Positions 7,963 through 17,700 are shown, numbered from the stretch's first letter. The stretch is DNA of 64,000 nucleotides from Brevundimonas sp. (GCF_029946145.1 NZ_JAQSDY010000027.1:1-64000); one strand, 5' to 3'. Program-made: numbers and translations. The notes: generated by a model from the sequence alone, not told the origin.

Positions 7963-8838
7963 ATGACCTCGATCACCACGCCTCCCCTTCGGCTGCTGAT
8001 GCTGACTGTCGCCCTCGCCACGGCCCTGTCCGCCTGCAACCGCGACCGGGAGCCGGCCGCCCCGGAGCCCGCCCCTCCGGGAACCGCCGCGATCATAACC
8101 CCGGCCGACGCCGCCGCGCCGATGGAGTTTGAAAGCAAGACGCCCTGGGCCGACGTCCGCCTGACCCTGCCCGTCGGTATCAAGCCGCAGACCGACCTGC
8201 ACGCCCGCCTCTACGCCGAGGAGGTCCGCCGCCTGCGCCAGTTCACCGAGGGCGCCCAGGGCGAGCTGACCGAGGCCGGAGCCGATACCGACCGGCCCAA
8301 ATACGAAAAGACCATCACCATCACCGTCGCCGCCGAAACCGGCAAGCTGCTCAGCCTGAAGCGCGTCGATTTCGACTATTCCGGCGGCGCCCACCCCAAC
8401 ACCCTCACCGACGGCCTGCTGTGGGACAAGGCGCTGAAGCGCCGGGTCGGGGTCGCCGACCTGTTCGGCAAGGGCGCGGACCTGACCGTCCTGGACCAGG
8501 CCCTGTGCTCGGCGATCAACACAGCCAAACGCGCCCGCGTGCCCGACGGCGCCAGCGTCACCCTGGGCGGCAAGGACTTCTCCTGCCCCCGCGCCGCCGA
8601 CACCCCCTTCGTCCTGACGGCGGGCGACACGGCCGGCAAGGCGGCGGGCCTGACCTTCCTGATCGGTCCCTATCAGGTCGGCCCCTATGTCGAGGGCGCC
8701 TATGAGATCGCCATTCCGGCCGCGACCTTCCGGTCCCTGCTGGCCGTCGCCTATGCCAGCGAATTCGGCGGGCGGCTGGTCAAGGCCGGGGATGTCACCC
8801 CCGCGGCCCTTCCCATGGCTCAGTCCGCCAGGAATTGA
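7963..8838 (+). CDS. Lipoprotein with DUF3298/RsiV-like domain, copy 2
   Basis: A 291-residue paralogue of the upstream protein, with a signal peptide and lipobox (TALSAC) and the matching YSGGAHPNTL motif. The two share the C-terminal stretch DTAGKAxGLxFLIGPYxVGPY, so they are a tandem duplication. The chosen ATG at 7963 has AGGAG six bases upstream; the ATG at 7936 that overlaps the previous stop lacks such a site. Its 3' end overlaps the convergent hydrolase gene by 19 bases. Confidence 0.75.
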   Translation: MTSITTPPLRLLMLTVALATALSACNRDREPAAPEPAPPGTAAIITPADAAAPMEFESKTPWADVRLTLPVGIKPQTDLHARLYAEEVRRLRQFTEGAQGELTEAGADTDRPKYEKTITITVAAETGKLLSLKRVDFDYSGGAHPNTLTDGLLWDKALKRRVGVADLFGKGADLTVLDQALCSAINTAKRARVPDGASVTLGGKDFSCPRAADTPFVLTAGDTAGKAAGLTFLIGPYQVGPYVEGAYEIAIPAATFRSLLAVAYASEFGGRLVKAGDVTPAALPMAQSARN

Positions 8839-9758
8839 TCGACGATCCCGGCCAGCCGCTCCGGCTGGTCGGCCATGATGAAATGCCGGCTGTCGTCGAT
8901 CCTGATCAGCCGGACGCCCGGCAGCGCCGCATACTCCCGCGTCCACAGGGCGTCGGCCATCGCCGGAGGCGTCCCGCCGTTCGGATCCGCCGCATAGACG
9001 GCGGTCACGGGGATGCCCATGCCCGCCAAGCCGGGCCGGGCGTCGGTCAGCATCACATCACGGAACGCGGCCGCCGTTCCGCGACGGTCCGAGGCGACCG
9101 ACCAGGCGACGATCGCCGCCTGCACCTCGGGCGAGCGGGTCGAGGCCGAGGCGATCTGCGCCTGTCCCGCGGCGAAGGCGGCGTCGTCCATGGCCGCCAT
9201 GGCCGCAGCGGCCTGCTCGGCCACCGGCCGCACGCTGTCCACCGTCGTCGTCGGCCCGTACAGCACGCTGAAGAACGGCAGGCTGTCGACACTCAGCAAC
9301 CGTCCGACCGATCCCGGCCGGTCCTGCGCCAGCTTCAGCCCGACCAGCGCCCCCATCGAGTGGCCGATCACCGCCGGATGGTGCAGCCCGGCCTCGGCGA
9401 TATAGCGGCCCAGTTCCTCGACCGCGGGGGCGACGAAGGGACCGTCGCCATGGCTCCAGGGCTCGCCGGCGAACCCGGCCAGTTGAACCAGATGCACCCG
9501 GTGCGTCGCGGCCAGCTGGTCCGCCAGCGGCCGCCACACCTCGCGGGACGACAGCAGGCCGGGGATCAGGATGACGTCGGGGCCTGACCCGATCACCTCG
9601 ACCGACAACCGGTCGGACACGAAGCTGACCTGGGCGGCGACGGGGGCTGGCTCCGCCCGCACGGAGAAGGCGACCGCTCCGGCCCCCAGCGCGACGGCGG
9701 AGGCAATGGCGAAGGCGCGCAGCAGGCGGCCGCCGCCGTGGCGGGACATGAACATCAT
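8820..9758 (-). CDS. Secreted alpha/beta hydrolase
   Basis: A 312-residue alpha/beta-hydrolase-fold protein with an N-terminal hydrophobic export signal (about residues 12-35). The oxyanion/HG-like segment is LIPGLLSS, the nucleophile elbow is GHSMG, and the C-terminal catalytic His is in DSRHFIM. The substrate cannot be told. It is the last gene of a minus-strand operon after a membrane protein and an HTH regulator, 32 bases downstream of the latter. The start has AGGAAG seven bases upstream. A TGTAAGGT half-site resembling the operon operator lies at 9770-9777, just before the gene. Confidence 0.85.
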   Translation of the reverse strand: MMFMSRHGGGRLLRAFAIASAVALGAGAVAFSVRAEPAPVAAQVSFVSDRLSVEVIGSGPDVILIPGLLSSREVWRPLADQLAATHRVHLVQLAGFAGEPWSHGDGPFVAPAVEELGRYIAEAGLHHPAVIGHSMGALVGLKLAQDRPGSVGRLLSVDSLPFFSVLYGPTTTVDSVRPVAEQAAAAMAAMDDAAFAAGQAQIASASTRSPEVQAAIVAWSVASDRRGTAAAFRDVMLTDARPGLAGMGIPVTAVYAADPNGGTPPAMADALWTREYAALPGVRLIRIDDSRHFIMADQPERLAGIVDQFLAD

Positions 9759-9790
9759 GGCGATCTTCCTGTAAGGTTCGGCTGACTTTG

Positions 9791-9988
9791 TCAGGCGTGG
9801 GGGTTGTCGAAAATCTCTTCCACCGGCCGCGCGAACAGCACGGCGATGCGATAGGCCAGGTCCAGCGACGGGTCGTGCTTCTCGGTCTCGAGGGCGTTGA
9901 CGGCCTGCCGCGACACGCCCAGCGCCTGCCCCAGTTGCTCCTGGGTCCAGCCGCGCTCGACGCGCAGGAGTTTGAGCCGGTTCTTCAT
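9791..9988 (-). CDS. Xre-family HTH transcriptional regulator
   Basis: A 65-residue single-domain Cro/CI-type HTH protein (MKNRLKLLRVERGWTQEQL, then SRQAVNALETEKHDPS). It belongs to the short YgzD-like class of regulators. Its ATG overlaps the stop of the upstream membrane-protein gene by one base, so the two are translated together. Such pairs are common, but the signal is unknown. It is the likely binder of the TGTAAGGT palindrome in front of the operon. Confidence 0.9.
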   Translation of the reverse strand: MKNRLKLLRVERGWTQEQLGQALGVSRQAVNALETEKHDPSLDLAYRIAVLFARPVEEIFDNPHA

Positions 9989-10392
9989 CAGTTCGAGGAC
10001 TTCACGAAGGGCGCGATCAGGCCGAGGGCGCCCCAGAACAGCGGATAGATCAGCCAGCCCTCGGCGTGCGGCGCGTCGGCGAAGCTCTCGGCGAAGCCCC
10101 AGCCGGTGAACAGGGCCATGGCCACCCCTGCGGCGAGGATGAACTGCTTGGCCATCACCGCCCGGACGAACTCATCCGAGTCCCGCATCACCGCCAGGGT
10201 GGTCCAGATCTGGCCGGCGACGGGGGCCGTCACCGCCGCCGCCAGCAACCAGGCGGCGGGCTTGCCCTGGATGTCGTCGAAGGCGCCGAAGATCAGCCCC
10301 ATCATGATGGCCGCGTAACCGCCCATGAAGGCGACCGTACGGATGACGTATTTTCGCTGCGCCGATGTGGTGGGCCTGCCGATGATGAGCAT
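9988..10392 (-). CDS. Small integral membrane protein, partner of the HTH regulator
   Basis: A 134-residue protein with about four membrane helices (roughly residues 20-37, 46-64, 86-102 and 112-130). The frame is open 18 codons further upstream, but ATG 10392 is preceded by GGGAGAG at a good distance and leaves the promoter and palindrome outside the gene. It is the first gene of a three-gene minus-strand operon with the Xre regulator and the hydrolase. No specific family is recognised. Confidence 0.75.
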   Translation of the reverse strand: MLIIGRPTTSAQRKYVIRTVAFMGGYAAIMMGLIFGAFDDIQGKPAAWLLAAAVTAPVAGQIWTTLAVMRDSDEFVRAVMAKQFILAAGVAMALFTGWGFAESFADAPHAEGWLIYPLFWGALGLIAPFVKSSN

Positions 10393-10408
10393 GAGTCTCT
10401 CCCGTGTT

Positions 10409-10426
10409 TGTAAGGTGAACCTTACA
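10409..10426. promoter_or_regulatory. Perfect palindrome TGTAAGGT-GA-ACCTTACA
   Basis: An 8-2-8 perfect inverted repeat 16 bases upstream of the membrane-protein start. On the minus strand it sits just downstream of a TTGACA -35-like box (around 10441-10446), so it would overlap the -10 or start region of the promoter, a typical repressor position. A related sequence, TTTGTAATGTCAACCTGAC, lies directly beside it. The neighbouring Xre regulator is the likely ligand. Confidence 0.65.
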
Positions 10427-10526
10427 GAGCGGTTTTGTAATGTCAACCTGACTTAAAGTCATGACTGCCTGACGAACTTCAATTGGCGCTATTCGCCTCG
10501 GGCCCGCGGAGCGCTACAGTGCTGTC

Positions 10527-11480
10527 ATGCCAGCCGCGCCCCGTGCCCGACCGTCCGACCTGTTCACGCCCGAGGACTGGGCGCCCTTCCAGTCGCGCTC
10601 GCGCTGGCTCGGCCCGCTGCTGGTGTTGCACTGCTGGGCCGTTATCGCCGCCGCTGTCGCTTTGGGCGTCCTGTGGCCGGTCCTGATCCCGCTCAGCGTC
10701 GCCGTCATCGGCACGCGCCAGCTGGGCCTGGCCATTCTGATGCACGAGGCGGCCCACGGCAGCCTGTCGCCGGACCGGCGCCTGAACGATTTCCTCGGCC
10801 ACTGGTTCTGCGCCGTGCCAGTCGGGGCCACGCTGAACGCCTACCGGCCCTATCATCTCGCACACCACAAATACGCCCAGCAGCCCGAGGACCCGGACCT
10901 TGTCCTGTCCGCCCCCTTCCCCGTCAGCCGCGCGTCGCTGCGCCGCAAGATCGTGCGCGACCTGTCTGGCCAGACCTTCTTCAAACAGCGGGTGCTTCTG
11001 CCCCTGACCGCCCTGCGGGGTCGCGTTTCCGGGGCGGCGACGGACGATCACGCCAATGAGGCCATCGTCACCGGCCGCTCCGTCGCGCCCTTTCTGCTCG
11101 TCAACGCCGCCCTGCTGACAGCGGCGATCGCCGCCGGTGTCTGGTGGGCCTTCTTCGCGTTGTGGCTGCTGCCCATGGCGACCTGGTTCCCCATGGCGAC
11201 CCGTCTGAGAAACATCGCCGAGCACGCCTGCGTCGAAGGTTCCACGACCGACCCTTTTCGCGCCGCCCGCACGACCCGCGCTGCATGGTGGGAACGCGCC
11301 TTCGTCGCCCCCTACTGGGTGAATTTCCACGCCGAGCACCACCTGTTCATGTGGGTCAACAGCTACAAACTACCTGCTCTGCACGAAAAGCTCAGAGAAA
11401 AGGGCATGTTAGACCGGATGGAAGTCGCGCCCGGCTATCTGTCGGTGCTTAGCAAGGCCACCGGACGGAATTCGGTCTGA
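10527..11480 (+). CDS. Membrane fatty-acid desaturase
   Basis: A 317-residue di-iron membrane desaturase. The three histidine boxes are HEAAHG (near residue 74), HLAHHKYA (near 111) and HAEHHLF (near 270), with membrane helix pairs between them. It would introduce double bonds or hydroxyl groups into acyl chains or carotenoids. The neighbours give no clue to the substrate. The gene starts about 135 bases from the divergent operon. Confidence 0.9.
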   Translation: MPAAPRARPSDLFTPEDWAPFQSRSRWLGPLLVLHCWAVIAAAVALGVLWPVLIPLSVAVIGTRQLGLAILMHEAAHGSLSPDRRLNDFLGHWFCAVPVGATLNAYRPYHLAHHKYAQQPEDPDLVLSAPFPVSRASLRRKIVRDLSGQTFFKQRVLLPLTALRGRVSGAATDDHANEAIVTGRSVAPFLLVNAALLTAAIAAGVWWAFFALWLLPMATWFPMATRLRNIAEHACVEGSTTDPFRAARTTRAAWWERAFVAPYWVNFHAEHHLFMWVNSYKLPALHEKLREKGMLDRMEVAPGYLSVLSKATGRNSV

Positions 11481-11905
11481 GGCGGAAAGCGGCCGGGCTG
11501 AATGTCAGCTATGGGTGATGGGGTGGACGCCCCCCGACGGCATCGCCGTGCCAAAGTGAGGGCGTTGAACAACCCTCAAAGGAGGCGTCCAAGGGACAGG
11601 TTAGACGCCTCCACTGACTTCGGAGCAGACCCATTGGCGTGGAGCCGCTCCTGCTTTTCCTGCTGCTCGGCGCTGAACCGGCCCGCCGGCCCGATCATCG
11701 GCGTCGCCTCTGTCATCGATGGGTACATGCTACCGCAGGGTGGCCGGAGTCCGCATGAGGCCGTCCAGGCCAGCTTCAACAACGGACTCGAATTACATCC
11801 GGCCCCGACCATCCACTCCCCGGGGAGTTTCGAGTGCTGCGTTAACCGAAAAAAGGAAAACACCGTGCTTGCATCACCTCAAAGAACAGTGGTCGGAGAA
11901 TTGTT
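11481..11905. other. Intergenic region with two adjacent hairpins, possible mobile-element debris
   Basis: 425 bases without a recognisable gene. TGAGGG/CCCTCA (11557-11578) and GGAGGCGTC/GACGCCTCC (11581-11612, 9-bp stem, 14-base loop) form two neighbouring stems. The weak open frames on both strands show no family resemblance. The region marks the left edge of a less GC-rich segment. Confidence 0.5.
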
Positions 11906-14098
11906 TTGGATCCTGAGTTAAGCCATCGGGGTGGCGGTACGGAAAAGCCAACCGCCGGCTCACCCCTCTCCCCGGAGACGCTTTCGCTGGAAGTCCATAG
12001 TCTGGACTTGTCTTTGTCGGGATCACTCGAAGCCATCGTGAGGCTTGCCGAGCAGATCCACCTCGGAACCATTGTGAGTATCGTGCTCCTAGATGAAGCA
12101 AGGCAGCATCTACGTCCGGGCGCGGCTCCAAACCTGCCGGACGTCTACAATCAGATGATCGGCGGGTCCGCTATCGGTCCCGACGCCAACCCGTGCGGCA
12201 CGGCGGCCTTCGGCAACTGCTTGGTCGTTGTTGAGGATATTCAGTCTGACCCGCTGTGGGCCAAGTTCAAATCCAGCGCGGTAGAGTTGGGTCTGCGTGC
12301 GTGTTGGTCGCAACCCATCCGAGGCCTCGCTGGGCAGGTCCTGGGGGTAATCGCGTTCTATCACCCTGAAGCCCGCTTGCCGACGGGCGAGCAGATTCGA
12401 TCGATTCAAAACCTCGCCGTCACGGCGTCAAACGTCATCGAAAAGCACGAAGCTAGGACGTACACGGACGAAATTGAGTTTCGACTGTCCCAAGCATCTT
12501 CGCGCCTGAACGAGGTGGAGGAGCACGCTGATGACGAACGACGTTCGGTCGCGAAAAGAGAAGCATTCTATGGGAAGATCATGGAAATGCTGCCGGCCAT
12601 GGTAGTCGTGAAGGAGGCCATCACCGGCAAGTTTGTCCACATCAATCGAGCGGCTGAAGTAGCCACGGGCCTGTCGTCGGCTGAGGCCGTGGGGAAGACA
12701 GTTCATGAACTATTTCCCGCCGAAGAGGCGAATCGATCCTGGGACGAGGATCAGGAGGTCATTCTCACCAAACAGGTGAAGGTCGAGCAGGGCGCGCTGG
12801 TCACAACCAAGGACCTGGGCGAGAGGTACTGGACGACCAGGAAGGCCGCGACCTTTGAGGAGGGTGAGCCCACCTATATTGTCACTGTCGGTGAGGACGT
12901 AACTGAGCAGCACCTGCTAAATGTTGCACTTCGGACCGCCTTGGACGCCGCCGAGGCCTCGGGGCGTGCGAAATCGGCATTCCTGGCGAACATGAGCCAC
13001 GAACTCCGTACGCCCCTGAATGGAATTGTGGCGGCCTCGGACATCCTGACCCGAAAATGCGATCGGCGCGACCAGCTTGAACTGCTGGATATCATTCGCT
13101 CATCCGGCGAAACGCTGACGGCTTTGCTGGCGGATTTGTTGGATACGGCCAAGATCGAAGCCGGCGAACTCAAAATAAACAACGAAACATTCGACTTGCG
13201 GGAATTGGCTGAATTCAATCACGAAAAATTCAAACTGCAGAACATCAATGCAGGCGTAACCTATGAACTCATTGTCGAAGAGGGCATTGGTGGATTTTAT
13301 AGCGGAGACCCACTGCGAATCCGGCAGGTTTTGGGTAATTTCCTCAGCAACGCCGCCAAGTTCACCGCGGCGGGCAAGATCGTCCTCTCGGTTGAACGAA
13401 CCTCAAGCGGGCTGATCCGCTTCTCTGTGTCGGACACGGGGATGGGCTTTGCGCCGGAAGCCAAGGGCCGGCTGTTCGACAGATTCCAACAGGCAGATGA
13501 GACGATTACGCGTAAATTCGGTGGAACCGGCATTGGCCTTTCCATCTGTCGCGATCTGGTGGAACTCATGGATGGCACTCTGGACTGCGAGAGCCAACCG
13601 GGACGGGGGTCGACCTTCTGGTTCGAGCTTCCCCTGGAATCCGTGGATGCCCCGAGAGACACGAGCGCGATTGCCGCGGCCGTCGAAACCCCGGATCGCC
13701 CCTTGCGGGTGCTCATCGCCGATGATCACCCCACGAACCGCAAGGTGGCCGAGTTGATGTTGTCCGGAATGGCCAAGGTCGTGAGTGTGGTCGATGGACA
13801 AGAGGCCGTAGACGCCGCGTTCGCTTCGCACTTCGATATTATCCTGATGGACATGCAGATGCCGGTCATGGACGGCCTCACCGCCGTGCAGAGGATCCGA
13901 GCGTCTTCATCAACCTGCCGGGACGTTCCGATCGTCATGATGACAGCGAATGCGATGCGGGAACATATCGAGGCCAGCAGGAGCGCGGGCGCTGACGTTC
14001 ACCTCGCCAAGCCGATCACCGCCGAGACCCTGTTTGCTGCAATGAATGAGGCCATGGAAAGAGCTGTCCCCGATCAGCAGAACGCGCTTCACGCCTAG
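11906..14098 (+). CDS. Hybrid sensor histidine kinase (GAF-PAS-HisKA-HATPase-REC)
   Basis: A 730-residue cytoplasmic hybrid kinase. A GAF domain occupies about residues 30-180, a short coiled-coil about 190-225, a PAS domain 230-340, HisKA with the phospho-His in NMSHELRTPLNG near 363, a HATPase with DTGMGF and GGTGIGLSI, and a C-terminal receiver with the phospho-Asp in LMDMQMPVMDG near 648. There is no membrane segment, so it senses an internal signal. The start is a TTG with GGAG seven bases upstream. Codon use is less GC-biased than in flanking genes and it is followed by an IS remnant, suggesting transfer. No separate response regulator is adjacent. Confidence 0.9.
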   Translation: MDPELSHRGGGTEKPTAGSPLSPETLSLEVHSLDLSLSGSLEAIVRLAEQIHLGTIVSIVLLDEARQHLRPGAAPNLPDVYNQMIGGSAIGPDANPCGTAAFGNCLVVVEDIQSDPLWAKFKSSAVELGLRACWSQPIRGLAGQVLGVIAFYHPEARLPTGEQIRSIQNLAVTASNVIEKHEARTYTDEIEFRLSQASSRLNEVEEHADDERRSVAKREAFYGKIMEMLPAMVVVKEAITGKFVHINRAAEVATGLSSAEAVGKTVHELFPAEEANRSWDEDQEVILTKQVKVEQGALVTTKDLGERYWTTRKAATFEEGEPTYIVTVGEDVTEQHLLNVALRTALDAAEASGRAKSAFLANMSHELRTPLNGIVAASDILTRKCDRRDQLELLDIIRSSGETLTALLADLLDTAKIEAGELKINNETFDLRELAEFNHEKFKLQNINAGVTYELIVEEGIGGFYSGDPLRIRQVLGNFLSNAAKFTAAGKIVLSVERTSSGLIRFSVSDTGMGFAPEAKGRLFDRFQQADETITRKFGGTGIGLSICRDLVELMDGTLDCESQPGRGSTFWFELPLESVDAPRDTSAIAAAVETPDRPLRVLIADDHPTNRKVAELMLSGMAKVVSVVDGQEAVDAAFASHFDIILMDMQMPVMDGLTAVQRIRASSSTCRDVPIVMMTANAMREHIEASRSAGADVHLAKPITAETLFAAMNEAMERAVPDQQNALHA

Positions 14099-14198
14099 AG
14101 GTCGGCCCAGATATGATCGAAGGAACTGCAAATCGGGCGCTCCGAACCGTTGCCTTGAGCTAGGAGCGGGCCGGCGAACGCGGGCAACGTACAGAATT

Positions 14199-14382
14199 GT
14201 GGATCGGCGTCCAAAATGGACCCCCATCGCTATGCCGGTAACCGACTGACGTGAATGAAGAAAGTTATCCGGCGGTGGGTCCAGAGCGGTGCCGATGTCA
14301 TGAGAGCTACTGCCAGAAGAGTCTTTTAGATCAGATATTTGGTCAAACTGGCGAGGGTCCCGTTTTGGACGCCGATCTACAC
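14199..14382. mobile_element. IS21-like terminal-repeat remnant or MITE (184 bp)
   Basis: TGTGGATCGGCGTCCAAAA at the left end is matched in inverse orientation at the right end (TTTTGGACGCCGATCTACA, 14363-14381), with further similarity inward (TGGACCCC against GGGTCCCG). The ends begin with TG and carry the GGCGTCCAAAA pattern I associate with IS21-family termini. No transposase lies between them, so this is an internally deleted copy or a miniature element. No clear target duplication is visible. Confidence 0.65.
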
Positions 14383-14615
14383 CCGGCGCGTCCGCTTCAT
14401 TAAAAGAACAGCGATCTTCCAGACCTGCTCGCCCGCAGAATAGAGCTCAGAGAAAATTAAAGAACGGCGTTCAACGATCGGTGAAATATCGACATGGCAT
14501 ATTCATCGTGACGGGGAAATGGCGGTTTCGGACGACCTCGTCACAATTAATTCTAGAAATATGTGTTTAATCAGTAGGTTGCTGGAACCGTGTCCATATT
14601 GTGACGTCCGGTTTT

Positions 14616-14621
14616 TATAAT
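14616..14621 (+). promoter_or_regulatory. TATAAT -10 box upstream of the TonB receptor
   Basis: A consensus TATAAT in an AT-rich setting, without a good -35 box at 16-18 bases. It would give a transcript with an approximately 138-base leader before the TTG start at 14766. Within that leader AACCAT (14648-14653) and ATGGTT (14666-14671) can pair. Confidence 0.4.
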
Positions 14622-14765
14622 ATTACAGGCACGAATTACCCTGAGCGAACCATTAAACGCCCTTTATGGTTGCGCACCTATGCGGGGCTCGCTGCCGCGC
14701 GGATTTTGCCAGACCTATTGACCGCTCGTGGGGGGCGGCGGGCCGGCACCCGGGAGGACCACCTT

Positions 14766-17700
14766 TTGAAGACCCACACCATTCGACAGCGGCTGCTGCG
14801 GTCGACCATGATCGGCGGCGCAGCGCTGATGGCCCTGACCGCCGTTCCGGTCGTCGCACTCGTCGTGCCGACGAACGCCATGGCTCAATCGCAATCCGGT
14901 TCGCTGCGTATCAGCGTCGCCGGACAAGACGGCCAGCCTCTGAGCGGCGCCACGATCACAGTTAGTTCGCCGGACAGTCTGGTCTCGAAGACGGCGGTGA
15001 CGGGCGAAGATGGCCGCGCCCGCCTGAGCGGTCTTGATCCGGCGACGAACTATACTGTCCAGGTCGTGGCCGCCGGCTATGACGAATTTCGGGCTTCCAA
15101 CGTCGCCGTGGTTAGCGGCCGGGACCTGAGCCAAGGTTATGTCCTTGTCAGCGGCGCGCGGGCCGATGCCGACGCTGACGCCACCGACCTGGGCGACATC
15201 ATCGTCACCGGCACATCTCTCGCGGCAGTCGACGTCACCTCGGCGACGGTCGGCACCACCCTGACCCTGCAAACGGTGGAAGCGCTGCCGACCGGCCGCA
15301 ACTACCAGAGCTACCTGCAACTTGTTCCTGGCGTGAAACCCTCCAGCGGCGGCAACGCGGCCTCGCGGTCGGGCGTGAACTATTCGGATGTCGGCGGAGC
15401 CATCGGCTCGTCGACCGACAACCTGTACTACCTCGACGGCGTGGACGTGACTGACCCGGTCACCGGTACCTTTGGAGCCAACTTCAACTCCGAGATCATC
15501 CAGGAACAGCAGGTCATCGTCGGCGGCGTGCCCGCGGAATACGCCGGCGGCTCGGGTCTGGTCTCGAGGGTCGTGACCAAGTCGGGCTCGAACGAATGGC
15601 ACGGCTCGATCAACTACTACCTCCAGAACGACGATCTGGTAGCCGAGGACGAGCACAGCACCTCGGGTGGTTTCTCGACCTACGACAGCGCCGTCACCTT
15701 GGGCGGACCGATCTTGCACGACCGCCTGTGGTTCTTCGGGTCGTATCAGAAGAAAAACCGTGAGGACGAGGTTCTGAACGTCGGCACCGGTGACATCCTC
15801 CGGACGGTCGAGAACGATCAGGACTATCTCTTCAGCAAGCTGACCTGGCAGGTCACCGACAACGACCGCGTGACCGCGACCTTCTTCAGCGATCCGACTG
15901 AAATCAGCGGCCAGAACTCGGCTACGATCATCAATAGCCGCGACTATTCCCGCACGCAGGGCGGCGACAACTACAAGCTTGAGTACACCCGCACCTGGGG
16001 CGACCTGCTGTTTGATGCCTACTACTTCAAGCACGAGTCCGAGCTGACCGACGTCGCCCTCAACAGCTCGATCCGCGACAACGTCACCTATCGCACTGCA
16101 GCGAACGCGAGCCTGGAACAGCGCCAGCTCGGCGGCCGGGGTATCAACTTCGAGGAACACCGGGACCGTGAGGAGTGGGGTCTGAACGCCGAGTACTTCC
16201 TCGACACCAGCTTCGGCACCCACACAATCAAGGGCGGCGTCCAGCGCACCGAGAACATCTATTTCCAGACGGATTCCGTTCCGGGCGGCGTGACCTACAA
16301 CTCGCTCGACGATCAGTACCTCGGGACCACTCTGGGCACCTATCGTGGAGCGGGATGGACGGCCCGTTCGATCACCTCGACGGACTACGCGCAGTTCCTG
16401 CTGCCGGCCCTGAGCGCCAACGCGGCGGCCCTCGCGGCGTACGACACCAACCACAACGGCGCCATCTCGGCTGCTGAAGCGGATGCCATCGTGTTCAACA
16501 GCACGGCCGGCAACCCCTACGGCGGCGTCAATGTTTACCGTACGGTGCGCGCCGCTGACGCCCCATATGAGGTGTCCAGCGAAGGCACAACCCTGTATCT
16601 GCAGGACACCTGGACGCTGAACCAGCTGACAGTGAACGCCGGTCTGCGCGCGGAAAAGTGGGACCACTTCGCCTCGGACGGCAGCCAGATCGCGGACTTC
16701 GACTGGGCCATCGCGCCCCGCCTGAGCGTGGTTTACGACGTGTTTGGCGACGGCCGCAGCAAGGTCTTCGGCTTCGCGGGTCGCTACTATGACCCGATCC
16801 GAAACGACATGACCGACTTCGCCGGCGCCAAGACCGGTCCCGTCAACAACGAGCAGATCTACGCCGCCGGCCAGTGGATCACCTTCCGTACCCGTGGTCC
16901 GGGCGACGCGGCCATTTCGCCGTCCACCAAGACCCCATACACGGACGAGTTCATGATCGGCGGCTCGACCACCATCGGCTCGAGCATCGGCCTGTCCGCC
17001 ACGCTCACGCACCGCGTGACCGAGGACATCATGGAGGACTACGATCTCAGCCTCTATGCGGACGCGACCTGCACGCAGGCGACCTGCGGCGTGAACGGAG
17101 CGGCCTATCCGGGCTCGCTGTTCTATCTCGGCCTGCCGTACTTCGGTTACAGCAGCGATCCCGGCACCAACTACGTCATCGGCACCCTGGCCGGCGGCAA
17201 GCGTGAGTACACCGGCTTCGAGGTCGTCCTGACCAAGTTCAAGACCGACAACTGGTTCGGTCAGGTGTCCTATACGTTCAACGATGCCGAGGGTAACTCG
17301 AACTCGGACGGCAACGCCGACTTCCAGGGCGACTGGATCGCGCTGGACCCGCGCGCCCCGAACGTCTGGGGCCCGCAGGCCGGCAACATCCCGCACCAGT
17401 TCAAGGCCTATGGGGCCTATGAATTCAACTTCGGTCTGGAAGTGTCGGGCGTGTTCAACTGGAACAGCGGTTCGCTCTACACCCCGGCCGACGTGGTCCA
17501 GAGCCGCTACCTGCCTCCGATGTCGGGGGGCTACGAGTTCGGCGGCGTCACCGACAGCTACATCCTGCCGGGCTTCGTCGGGGCCGAGCAGAACCCGGCC
17601 TACTACACCTTCGACATGCGTCTGAAGTACGTGCTCGACCTGCCGATCGGCGAGACCGAGTTTTTCCTCGACGCGTTCAACGTGCTCAACAACCAGGCGG

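Larger units (their letters stand above)
14099..14765. other. Long intergenic region holding an IS remnant and the receptor leader
   Basis: 667 bases, clearly richer in A and T than the genome around it. It contains the 184-bp inverted-repeat element (14199-14382), a TATAAT box at 14616-14621 and a leader of about 140 bases before the receptor start. No convincing gene is present. Confidence 0.7.

Noticed and set aside
11576..11863. Minus-strand 95-codon frame upstream of the hybrid kinase
   Set aside because: No ribosome site or recognisable content, and it runs across the 11581-11612 stem.
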